From positions 1 to 14,507 of the forward strand of contig JAIRXI010000337.1 in assembly GCA_031268395.1 (NCBI GenBank): a DNA stretch of 14,507 bases, given 5' to 3'. Under the pieces are notes generated by a model that was given only the letters and a program-made list of their open reading frames with translations, had not been told where the DNA came from and searched no databases. Source of the DNA: Tannerella sp. GTDB taxonomy: Bacteria; Bacteroidota; Bacteroidia; Bacteroidales; Tannerellaceae. The position numbers and the translations under genes are program-made. Positions 7,487 to 14,410 of this stretch are shown here, one piece after another (positions within the stretch are counted from its first letter, which is position 1; every line of letters begins with the position of its first letter).

Positions 7487-9790
7487 TTAATAATTTGAAA
7501 CAGTCAGTTCTATAAATTCTTTTTCTTCTTCATCCAGCCGGAATATTTCATACACAAGCTCGTCAATCTTCCGGTCGATCGTTTCGCTTTCGTCCTGATG
7601 TGCATCCGATGTGCGCCTGTTCACCCACGAAATCACTTCCGATTCGGTCCGGATATTCGGAACGGGCACCTTCAGGGCTTCCAGTATCCGGGGACCGACC
7701 GGCGGGATTCCGGCGGTCGAATGCGGCAGATCAAGCAGCAGATAGCGTCCCGGCTTGGAATTAAGCACGCCCAGCAGGTATTTCAGATGCTGTCCGGTTG
7801 CAAAACAGGCCGTATCCAGGATGGCGCAGCCGCGGTAGTCGATACAGAAGTCTGCCGCTGCCGACTCCCGCTGCCATACGATTTTCTGCGTCAGGAAGTC
7901 GTCCCATTCGCCCGTCGCGCTGTAGCGTTGCAGCGCATACCATTCAAACGTCACGCCCACTTCATTCACATCGCGGTTAACGAGCTGCTCCCGGAAGTTC
8001 CCCAGGTGTTCCCAGATGGCCGGGTATTGCTGCCGGAAGCGCTGTTCGGCACGTTCGGACGCCTCCTTGATCGTGGCGTCGTACAGAAGCGGAAAGTGCC
8101 AGGGAATGCAGATCAGCCACAGATCCGTCTTTTCGGGGGTAAACCGCCGGACATCCTCTCCACGCAGCAGCGGTTTGATGATGTCCGTATTTTTGTAGTC
8201 CAGCCGGATAAATTCCTCCCGCAAGTTGCCGTCGATGACAAAGGCTTCGTCATAGCCGCTACAGATGCCCGGATACATGCGTATGTCCCATGAGCCGAGC
8301 GGCGTGCCGATCTGTTCGATTTTGGTTCTGATGCTTTTTCCCATGTCGAAGGGGGTGATAAACGCTGCCGGGGAACCGGCTTTGCCACGGCCTTTTGCCG
8401 AGAACGGCGTCGCGTGCTGCTGCAGGTAATCCTCCAGCGCCGTCTTTCGGGGATCGAAGTCGTCCCTTACCTGACAGTGCATCATCCGGTATTGATTGCG
8501 CTCCTTCCGGACCGTGACAATGCCTTTCCCGAACAGCGCCTCATCCGGCGAGGTCGTATCAAATTCAATCATCCACAGCGGATTTGTCTCTGCCGTCGGC
8601 AACTGCCCGTACGAAACGGATTTCATCCAGCCGGCCGGCATGAAACAGGACAGGCTTCCTTCCCGCCGCAACAGCCGATTTCCCCATTCGCAAAAGAGGC
8701 GGAAAGCTTCCGCTGCGCGTTCGCATGACGTGTCGTTCGGCTGCATGTCGCGGCAGGCGGCCTGGCCGAACGGCAGGTCCCGCGTATGGGAAAAGTGGCC
8801 GATAAGGCCGTCGAACCCGGCGAAATCACCTGTTCCGGTCCACAGTTCCGGAAATTCGCGGCTCCATGCCACGGCCTGTGCGGAGGCGGAACGGTGTTCG
8901 ATCGCTTCGACTTCCGGCCTGCAACGGATATTGCAGGCGACAATCGAAGCGTCCAGGGAGGGATTCGCCTCCCGGCAGAAGTGTTTCAGCAGTTCTGTCC
9001 ACAAGCGGAGGCGGCAAACCGACACGGCTGTCGGGTCGGCCTCGACGCCGAACAGGCAGGAGGCGACAAACGTCCGTTTTTCATGCAGCAAAGCCGCCCG
9101 GATGCGCCGGCTTTCCGGGTCGGAGGGCCTGAACCGGAAGGCGTCGAAACGTTTCCTGTCAAGTATGGCCAGTTCCCGTCCATCGGTCACTGCCTTGTAC
9201 TGAAACAGCGGATTCCCCTCCCTGTCGGCCCAGATACCCAGCTGCGACTTGACGGCAATCATTTCGTTCAGCAGGGCAACCGGGAAATAGCCCGACCCCG
9301 TGGCCGCGCAGCAGAAGCGAATCGTCCGGAAGACGTCGTTTGCCTCGGCAATATTGTCTCCGATGCGGCAGGACAGTTCCGCCAGGCTGGTGCAGCGGCA
9401 TCCGATGATTTCGTTAAAGCGCTGCAATACGGCCCGTGTCACCATGTCGCGACACATCCAGGAAACTGCGCAGGGAGGGATCTTCGCCTCCGGATCCAGT
9501 TTGTCGGCCACAAACGTCAACGCGGAAACGAGCTGCGGGACCGTCACTTCGCCCCTGTCCATCCGTTCCCGGAAGATTTCCGCCACGTCGCCTTCCGCGG
9601 GCGACATCCAGTGTGTCCCTTCCCGCGGCGTCAGGAGCCAGTCCCCGTCTTTCCGGACGTTCTTCAGGCCTAACCGCTCAAGCAGCGCCGCATACCAAAA
9701 TGTCCCCTCGAAAGGGACATCTCCGTAAAAATCCGTCGGGAGTCGCTGAAGAAAGGATCCGTCCGGCAATCTGTTTTTATCTGTAAACAT
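7487..9790 (-). CDS. Eco57I/TaqI-type adenine methyltransferase-like protein with degenerate catalytic motifs
   Basis: 767 residues, related to Eco57I-family (type IIG-like) N6-adenine methyltransferases with a TaqI-type specificity region. The family frame is clear: AATGSGYFPVALLNEM (162-177) sits where motif I lies, LFGVEADPTAVSVCRLRLW (247-265) matches the usual GIDIDPxAVxIAxLRLW block, and LLRREGSLSCFMPAGWMKS (373-391) matches the LLKxGGxLxFIxPxxWM strand. IRMYPGICSGYDEAFVID (503-520), DIIKPLLRGEDVRRF (536-550) and GQHLKYLLGVLNSK (666-679) match the TaqI_C region. Key residues are lost: the motif I DPAxGSG reads CAATGSG (161-167), and the catalytic NPPY after FDGLIG reads HFSH (332-335). 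It is therefore probably not an active methylase. The frame is uninterrupted, a promoter sits just upstream, and no restriction partner is nearby. The start ATG 9790 fits the promoter; the longer open frame extending to 11074 is antisense to aminopeptidase P and is not coding. Confidence 0.82.
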   Translation of the reverse strand: MFTDKNRLPDGSFLQRLPTDFYGDVPFEGTFWYAALLERLGLKNVRKDGDWLLTPREGTHWMSPAEGDVAEIFRERMDRGEVTVPQLVSALTFVADKLDPEAKIPPCAVSWMCRDMVTRAVLQRFNEIIGCRCTSLAELSCRIGDNIAEANDVFRTIRFCCAATGSGYFPVALLNEMIAVKSQLGIWADREGNPLFQYKAVTDGRELAILDRKRFDAFRFRPSDPESRRIRAALLHEKRTFVASCLFGVEADPTAVSVCRLRLWTELLKHFCREANPSLDASIVACNIRCRPEVEAIEHRSASAQAVAWSREFPELWTGTGDFAGFDGLIGHFSHTRDLPFGQAACRDMQPNDTSCERAAEAFRLFCEWGNRLLRREGSLSCFMPAGWMKSVSYGQLPTAETNPLWMIEFDTTSPDEALFGKGIVTVRKERNQYRMMHCQVRDDFDPRKTALEDYLQQHATPFSAKGRGKAGSPAAFITPFDMGKSIRTKIEQIGTPLGSWDIRMYPGICSGYDEAFVIDGNLREEFIRLDYKNTDIIKPLLRGEDVRRFTPEKTDLWLICIPWHFPLLYDATIKEASERAEQRFRQQYPAIWEHLGNFREQLVNRDVNEVGVTFEWYALQRYSATGEWDDFLTQKIVWQRESAAADFCIDYRGCAILDTACFATGQHLKYLLGVLNSKPGRYLLLDLPHSTAGIPPVGPRILEALKVPVPNIRTESEVISWVNRRTSDAHQDESETIDRKIDELVYEIFRLDEEEKEFIELTVSNY

Positions 9791-9811
9791 GCCTGTTCGT
9801 TTAAGCCTCTG

Positions 9812-9819
9812 CAAAAATA
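9812..9819 (-). promoter_or_regulatory. Bacteroidota -7 element (TATTTTTG) for the Eco57I-like gene
   Basis: The minus strand reads TATTTTTG, matching TAnnTTTG. It lies 22 nt before the ATG at 9790, predicting a leader of only about 15 nt. It is 12 nt away from the oppositely facing element at 9832-9839. Confidence 0.55.
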
Positions 9820-9831
9820 GGAAAAATCCCG

Positions 9832-9839
9832 TATCTTTG
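9832..9839 (+). promoter_or_regulatory. Bacteroidota -7 element (TATCTTTG) for aminopeptidase P
   Basis: TATCTTTG matches TAnnTTTG and lies 26 nt before the ATG at 9866. Its upstream recognition region must overlap the -7 element of the divergent Eco57I-like gene, so the two promoters probably compete for RNA polymerase. Confidence 0.6.
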
Positions 9840-9865
9840 CTGCCGTTATTTAAAAAAACACGGTT

Positions 9866-11251
9866 ATGTTCAAGAAAGAAACTTATACGGAACGGCGTGC
9901 CGCCCTGAAAAAGGCCGTCGGAACCGGACTGCTGCTCTTCCTCGGGAACGACGAAAGCAGCTGTAACTATGCCGACAATACGTATCCGTTCCGGCAGGAT
10001 TCCTCCTTCCTCTACTTTTTCGGGTTGCCCTTTGCCGGGCTGGCGGCGGTGATAGACCTGGACGAAGACAGGGAAACTGTTTTCGGCGACGAGTTGACGA
10101 TGGACGCGATTGTCTGGACGGGCGCCCGTCCGACGTTGCGCGAGAAGAGTGCCGCGGCGGGCATCTGCCACGTGAAGCCGTCCAGAGAGCTGGAGGCCTG
10201 CCTCCGGGAGGCCGTCCGGACAGGCCGGCCCGTTCATTACCTGCCGTCTTACCGTCCGGAACATCAAATCAAACTGTGGCGACTGCTCGGAACGCTGCCG
10301 GACAACGAAACGCCTTCGACGCCGTTTGTCAGGGCCGTTGTCAACCTGCGGAACTGCAAGACGGAGGAGGAAATTGCCGAGATCGAAAAGGCGTGCCGGG
10401 TGTCGGCAGAGATGCACCTGGCTATGATCAGAACGGTGCGGCCGGGAATCCGCGAATGCGAAGTAGCCGCCGCCGTCGAGGCGGTGGCCGCCGCGCAGAA
10501 CTGCCGCCTCTCGTTCCCCACCATTGCGACGGTCAACGGGCAGACCCTGCACAATCACGATCACGGGAACCGGGTGAAAAGCGGCGATCTCTTCCTGCTT
10601 GATGCCGGCGCCGAAACCGAAACGGGATATGCCGGCGACCTGTCGACAACCGTCCCGGCCGACCCGGTCTTCACCGCCCGCCAGCGCGACATACACGATA
10701 TACAGCAGGCTAGCTGTGCCGCGTCGGTGGCGGCGCTGCGGCCGGGGATCCGTTTCGAGGAGGTATATGACCTGTCTGCGAGAATCATCGTCGATGGCCT
10801 GAAAAGCCTCGGCCTGATGCGCGGCGATGCGGCGGAAGCGGTGGCGGCCGGCGCACATGCGCTCTTTTATCCGCACGGACTGGGACACATGATGGGACTG
10901 GACGTGCACGACATGGAAAACCTCGGCGAGCTGTATGTCGGGTATGACGGGCAGCCCAGAAGCCGGCAGTTCGGACGCAGATCGCTGCGCCTGGCACGCA
11001 GACTGGAACCGGGTTTCGTGCACACCATCGAGCCGGGGATTTACTTTATCCCCGAACTGATAGACCAGTGGCATGAAGGGAAAAGGTTCGCCGATTTTAT
11101 CAACTACGACCGGGTCATGACCTACAGGGATTTCGGCGGCATCCGCAACGAAGACGACTACCTGATCACGGACACCGGTGCACGACTGCTGGGAACGAAA
11201 ATCTCCAGAAAAGCAGAAGACCTGGAAAAAATGAGAGGGGAACTTCCTTAA
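9866..11251 (+). CDS. M24B metallopeptidase, Xaa-Pro aminopeptidase (aminopeptidase P)
   Basis: Cytoplasmic dimetal peptidase that removes an N-terminal residue preceding proline; 461 residues, the usual size for the family, with no signal peptide. The N-terminal creatinase-like domain (about 1-165) includes NYADNTYPFRQDSSFLYFFG, the substrate-specificity part typical of aminopeptidase P. The pita-bread catalytic domain carries all five metal ligands: Asp246 in LLDAGAE, Asp258 in GYAGDLSTT, His341 in HGLGHMMGLDVHD, Glu389 in HTIEPGIYF and Glu429 in GGIRNEDDYLIT. It is a single-gene transcript with its own promoter, divergent from the Eco57I-like gene. Its TAA stop overlaps the first bases of a heptamer repeat element that continues to 11284. 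An Xaa-Pro dipeptidase is the main alternative, less likely given the N-terminal domain and length. Confidence 0.93.
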   Translation: MFKKETYTERRAALKKAVGTGLLLFLGNDESSCNYADNTYPFRQDSSFLYFFGLPFAGLAAVIDLDEDRETVFGDELTMDAIVWTGARPTLREKSAAAGICHVKPSRELEACLREAVRTGRPVHYLPSYRPEHQIKLWRLLGTLPDNETPSTPFVRAVVNLRNCKTEEEIAEIEKACRVSAEMHLAMIRTVRPGIRECEVAAAVEAVAAAQNCRLSFPTIATVNGQTLHNHDHGNRVKSGDLFLLDAGAETETGYAGDLSTTVPADPVFTARQRDIHDIQQASCAASVAALRPGIRFEEVYDLSARIIVDGLKSLGLMRGDAAEAVAAGAHALFYPHGLGHMMGLDVHDMENLGELYVGYDGQPRSRQFGRRSLRLARRLEPGFVHTIEPGIYFIPELIDQWHEGKRFADFINYDRVMTYRDFGGIRNEDDYLITDTGARLLGTKISRKAEDLEKMRGELP

Positions 11252-11284
11252 CGATGAACGATGAACGATAAACGATGAATGGGG
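11250..11284 (+). repeat. 35-nt heptamer element, copy 1, 3' of aminopeptidase P
   Basis: Four heptamers (AACGATG, AACGATG, AACGATA, AACGATG) followed by AATGGGG, in the sense of the upstream gene. The gene's TAA (11249-11251) overlaps the first two bases. It differs from the copy after the MutS-like gene at only two positions over the 35 nt. Confidence 0.85.
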
Positions 11285-11309
11285 TTTGCCCGTTCATCGT
11301 TTATCGTTC
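11263..11309. repeat. 21-bp inverted repeat formed by opposed heptamer copies
   Basis: Bases 11263-11283 and 11289-11309 are complementary across a 5-nt loop, with one non-Watson-Crick position (T at 11280 against G). The right arm is the element in inverse orientation (GTTCATCGTTTATCGTTC). No T-run follows on either side, so it is not a classic intrinsic terminator, though the stable hairpin could protect or end transcripts. Confidence 0.8.
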
Positions 11310-11375
11310 ACAGGAGGTCGTCTCCGGAAGAGAAGGCTGCCGGCCGGAAGCAAATGGAATATCCGCCCGTCAACC

Positions 11376-11416
11376 CGTCCCGGCTGGGACCTATATTGCG
11401 TTGCGGGACGTTTTTT
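11376..11416 (+). terminator. Possible intrinsic terminator downstream of aminopeptidase P
   Basis: CGTCCCG (11376-11382) can pair with CGGGACG (11404-11410), followed by six T (11411-11416). The 21-nt loop is long for a terminator, and a smaller nested GTCCC/GGGAC pair competes. It lies 125 nt after the stop, so it is only tentative. Confidence 0.35.
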
Positions 11417-11478
11417 ACCGGCAGAACATCTTCCGGACACAACAAGAGGTAAAAATTGAAAATTACAAATACACAATG

Positions 11479-11514
11479 CCCCCGTTCATCGTTCATCGTT
11501 CATCATTCATCGTT
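11479..11514 (-). repeat. 35-nt heptamer element, copy 2, 3' of the phospholipase
   Basis: Read on the minus strand from 11514: AACGATG, AATGATG, AACGATG, AACGATG, then AACGGGGG. It has the same order and orientation relative to its gene as the other two copies, 35 nt past the phospholipase stop. An extra single heptamer lies at 11524-11530, separated by AACGTTATT. Over 35 nt it differs from the copy after the MutS-like gene at one position. Confidence 0.85.
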
Positions 11515-11548
11515 AATAACGTTCATCGTTAATGACGTTCCTCGCTCG

Positions 11549-12442
11549 TTAATATACGCCGAAATGCTGGGGTTTGATCACGAATCCAACGCGCAGGACA
11601 CTCCGGTGCGTGTTATAGTCGAGCAGGTTTTCCCCGTATCCATTGTAATATTGGAAGAACAGGTACTGGTTTCCGTTGTTGTTGACCTTGACGCTCAGTT
11701 CCCACTGCGTGTTGAAGGCAAACCTCCCGGCACGCCACGTGGTTGCCAGCGTGGCGTTCAGCCGCCGGCCGGGCGTCCAGTAACTCAGGCTCTGTTGCGC
11801 CAGTCCGTTATATTTCAGTATGTCGCGATTGTTCCTGCCGTCGACAATCGGAACCCATGTCTTGAGTTGCATCTCCATGTTTCTGCTCAGCAGGAAATTT
11901 CCCCCGAACGACACCTTGTTCCAGCTGCGCGACCCTTCGCCGTCCTTCCCGTTGGATTCATGCTCCAGCATCAGGTATGCATTTCCGACGTACCTGTTTT
12001 TATGAACAATCAGGCGCCCCAGCCCGATGCCGGGATTGAAGTTCATGTCGTGTACCGGCAGCGACTCTTCCAGGATGTTCCAGATCGTCAACTGGGTGAA
12101 CTGGATATACAGGTACGTATCAAAAGGCAGTCGGCTGCGGGTCAGTTTCTGTCGGACGCTCAGCTGGAACTTGACATTTGAATTAACCGCCTTCATCTTG
12201 TCGCCGAGAGGGATGCCGCCGATAAAATAATTGTCACGGTAGAGCGAAAACGACGGCCCGTTATCCAGTTCGTTGCGGACACTGTCGGCGTTGTAGTCCG
12301 GCTGCATCCCGCTGATCCGGGCAGCGACCGCCGTCCGCAGGCTGTCGAAATGGGCCTTCCGTTCGGATAGTTCGGACGGCTGCGCCACGGCACAGATCCC
12401 GGCAGACAGCATCCCGGCAAATAAAAGCAGCACTCTTTTCAT
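11549..12442 (-). CDS. Outer-membrane phospholipase A (OMPLA/PldA family)
   Basis: Beta-barrel lipase of the outer membrane that hydrolyses glycerophospholipids, usually when they reach the outer leaflet; 297 residues. The start at 12442 (MKRVLLLFAGMLSAG) gives a signal peptide ending AVA-Q at about residue 20; a longer in-frame start at 12499 would lie upstream of the promoter. The OMPLA catalytic signature is present: LEHESNGKDGEGSRSWNKV (159-177) with His161, Ser163 and Asn175 as the triad, matching the HxSNG...SRSWN pattern of the E. coli enzyme. Near the C-terminus YYNGYGENLLDYN (265-277) matches the conserved GYGExLxDYN segment, and alternating hydrophobic strands fit a barrel. It is divergent from the MutS-like gene 132 nt away. 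A heptamer element in sense orientation follows the stop codon. Confidence 0.92.
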   Translation of the reverse strand: MKRVLLLFAGMLSAGICAVAQPSELSERKAHFDSLRTAVAARISGMQPDYNADSVRNELDNGPSFSLYRDNYFIGGIPLGDKMKAVNSNVKFQLSVRQKLTRSRLPFDTYLYIQFTQLTIWNILEESLPVHDMNFNPGIGLGRLIVHKNRYVGNAYLMLEHESNGKDGEGSRSWNKVSFGGNFLLSRNMEMQLKTWVPIVDGRNNRDILKYNGLAQQSLSYWTPGRRLNATLATTWRAGRFAFNTQWELSVKVNNNGNQYLFFQYYNGYGENLLDYNTHRSVLRVGFVIKPQHFGVY

Positions 12443-12465
12443 AAGCAAACTCTTTACATGAGGCC

Positions 12466-12473
12466 CAAAGGTA
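12466..12473 (-). promoter_or_regulatory. Bacteroidota -7 element (TACCTTTG) for the phospholipase
   Basis: The minus strand reads TACCTTTG, an exact TAnnTTTG match, 23 nt before the ATG at 12442. A TTTTG at 12493-12489 lies 15 nt upstream, shorter than the usual spacing to a -33 TTTG, so I do not claim it. Confidence 0.6.
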
Positions 12474-12537
12474 GGTATCTTTTTGTCGCAAAACTCCAAT
12501 TTTCCGTAAACGATGCCGCGTCATATTCAAAATCGGC

Positions 12538-12545
12538 TAATTTTG
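12538..12545 (+). promoter_or_regulatory. Bacteroidota -7 element (TAATTTTG) for the MutS-like gene
   Basis: TAATTTTG matches TAnnTTTG and lies 29 nt before the ATG at 12575, predicting a leader of about 25 nt. It is well separated (64 nt) from the divergent phospholipase element. Confidence 0.55.
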
Positions 12546-12574
12546 CCGCGAAATAATCGACTTGTTGAAGACAG

Positions 12575-14389
12575 ATGGAAGAAATAATCCGTTTTTACGA
12601 ACGCCGGATCGCACACCATACGGCCGTGCGCGACAGGCTGCACAGGCAAATCTACCGTTTCGGCACCCTGCGTCTGCTCCTGTTTGCCGGCGCGGCGGCG
12701 GCGCTCTGGCTGGGCCGCGGGAACGGCTGGGCGACGACGGCGGTCACGGCGGCCGCTTTCGCCCTTCCGTTCGTGGCGCTCATGATCCGCCATACGCAGC
12801 TGGCGGCGCGGAAAACGTATGCCGAGGCCATGATCCGGCTCAACGCCGGCGAACGGCAGGGCATCGACTACGACTTCAGCGCCTTCGACGGCGCGCCGGA
12901 AAAGGCCGATGCACGCCATCCCTTCGCCCTGGATCTGGACCTGTTCGGAGACCGCTCCCTCTTCCAGAGCATCAACCGGACGGTGACGGAGGCGGGCAAA
13001 TCGTTGCTGGCCGACTGGTTCATGCAGCCCCTGACGGACAGGTCTGCCATTCTCCGCCGCCGGGAGGCCGTCGGTGAACTGGCGGCAAAAACGGACTTCA
13101 GGCAACACTTTTATGTCACGGGCAGCCCCGCGAAGGGACGCGGAGACGACCTGCGGCTGCTGACGGAGCAGGCCGGACGGTCGGCCCGCTTCACCGCCAG
13201 GCCGGCGTGGCGCGCGCTGACGTGGCTGGTTCCCGCCGGCTGGATGCTCCTGCTGGCGGGCGCCGTCTGGCAGGGCGTTCCGCCGGGCGCCGCCGGCTGG
13301 ATGTTTGTCGCATGTCTCCTGATTGCCAATCTCCGGGGAAGATCTGTCCACCGGCTCCACAAGTCGGTGGAGAAAATGGAACAGGTACTGCGCGTCTATT
13401 CGCAACTGATGGAACAGGTGGAAAAGGAGCCGTTCCTTTCGGAAGAGCTGGCGTGTATGCAGCAGTCGCTGATGTTGCGGGGCGAAAAGGCTTCGCAGGC
13501 CGTTGCGCGCCTCTCGCGCATAATCGGCGCGCTGGATCAGCGGTTCAGCATGGCCGGACTGCTGCTGAATGTCTTTTATCTGCGCGACATGCGCCAGGCG
13601 ATACGGCTGGAGGGGTGGCTCAAAACGCATGTGCAGCATTTCGGGGCCTGGTTCGGCACGCTGGCGGCGACCGACGCCTTGTGTTCGCTGGGCGGGTTCG
13701 CCTTCAACCATCCAGACTACGCCTGGCCCGAGATGGCAGACGGCGGTTTCCGGATGGAAGGAAAGGCGCTGGGACACCCGTTGCTCCACCGCGAAAAATG
13801 CGTACGGAACGGCGTCTCCATTCCGGGACGCCCCTGTTTCCTGGTCATCACCGGCGCCAACATGGCCGGCAAAAGCACCTACCTGCGGACGGTGGGCGTC
13901 AATTTCCTGCTGGCCTGCACGGGGCTGCCCGTGTGCGCCGATTCGCTGACCTTCTCTCCGGCCTCGCTGATGACAAGCCTGCGGACGGCCGATTCGCTGA
14001 CCGACGGCGAATCTTATTTCTTTGCCGAACTGAAACGGCTGAAAGCCATCATCGACCGCCTGCACGCCGGCGAAGAACTGTTTGTCATCCTGGACGAGAC
14101 GCTGAAAGGCACCAATTCGGAAGACCGGCAGAAGGGATCGCTGGCGCTGATTCGCCAGCTGATGGCCCTGAAGTCGTGCGGGCTGATCGCTACCCACGAC
14201 CTGCTGCTGGGGACGCTGGAGGAGGCCTTTCCCGGCCAGATCGAAAATTACTGCTTTGAAGCCGATATTTCCGGCGACGAGCTGCTGTTCTCGTACCGTC
14301 TCCGCAAAGGGACCGCCGCCAATATGAACGCCTGTTTCCTGATGAAGAAAATGGGAATTATTCTGGGAACGATGAATGATGAACGATAA
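12575..14389 (+). CDS. Membrane-anchored MutS-like ATPase
   Basis: 604-residue protein with a C-terminal MutS ATPase domain but no N-terminal mismatch-recognition domain, so not a standard MutS. Four hydrophobic segments are visible: about 32-47, 53-71, 213-232 and 238-253, consistent with two membrane hairpins. The region 100-170 (including SLFQSINRTVTEAGKSLLADW) resembles the MutS core domain. The ATPase has the Walker A TGANMAGKSTYLR (426-438), TADSLTDGESYFFAELKRLK (471-490), the Walker B LFVILDETLKGTNSED (502-517) and THD (540-542). Membrane MutS homologues of this kind occur in Bacteroidota; their role is unknown to me and I do not assign mismatch repair. The last residues TMNDER and the TAA stop are encoded by a heptamer repeat element, so the original C-terminus may have been altered. 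It is divergent from the phospholipase. Confidence 0.88.
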   Translation: MEEIIRFYERRIAHHTAVRDRLHRQIYRFGTLRLLLFAGAAAALWLGRGNGWATTAVTAAAFALPFVALMIRHTQLAARKTYAEAMIRLNAGERQGIDYDFSAFDGAPEKADARHPFALDLDLFGDRSLFQSINRTVTEAGKSLLADWFMQPLTDRSAILRRREAVGELAAKTDFRQHFYVTGSPAKGRGDDLRLLTEQAGRSARFTARPAWRALTWLVPAGWMLLLAGAVWQGVPPGAAGWMFVACLLIANLRGRSVHRLHKSVEKMEQVLRVYSQLMEQVEKEPFLSEELACMQQSLMLRGEKASQAVARLSRIIGALDQRFSMAGLLLNVFYLRDMRQAIRLEGWLKTHVQHFGAWFGTLAATDALCSLGGFAFNHPDYAWPEMADGGFRMEGKALGHPLLHREKCVRNGVSIPGRPCFLVITGANMAGKSTYLRTVGVNFLLACTGLPVCADSLTFSPASLMTSLRTADSLTDGESYFFAELKRLKAIIDRLHAGEELFVILDETLKGTNSEDRQKGSLALIRQLMALKSCGLIATHDLLLGTLEEAFPGQIENYCFEADISGDELLFSYRLRKGTAANMNACFLMKKMGIILGTMNDER

Positions 14390-14402
14390 ACGATGAACGG
14401 GG
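14368..14402 (+). repeat. 35-nt heptamer element, copy 3, overlapping the end of the MutS-like gene
   Basis: AACGATG, AATGATG, AACGATA, AACGATG, then AACGGGG, in the sense of the gene. It begins inside the coding region, and the TAA at 14387-14389 formed by the AACGATA heptamer is the gene's stop. Downstream of GGGG the sequence is unrelated to the other copies. Confidence 0.85.
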
Positions 14403-14410
14403 TCGTGACT

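Noticed and set aside
9791..11074. N-terminal extension of the Eco57I-like frame
   Set aside because: The extension is antisense to aminopeptidase P and lies upstream of the promoter at 9812-9819; the ATG at 9790 is the sensible start.
11250..11530. CRISPR-like array of short repeats
   Set aside because: The units are 7-nt tandem repeats without unique spacers, and no cas genes are present.
11275..11532. 85-codon plus-strand frame between aminopeptidase P and phospholipase
   Set aside because: It is built largely from the reverse heptamer repeats (FIVHRSS-type residues), which are open in every frame by construction; no promoter or conserved domain.
12527..14197. 556-codon open frame on the minus strand
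   Set aside because: Antisense to the MutS-like gene; Gln/Arg/His-rich shadow translation without motifs.
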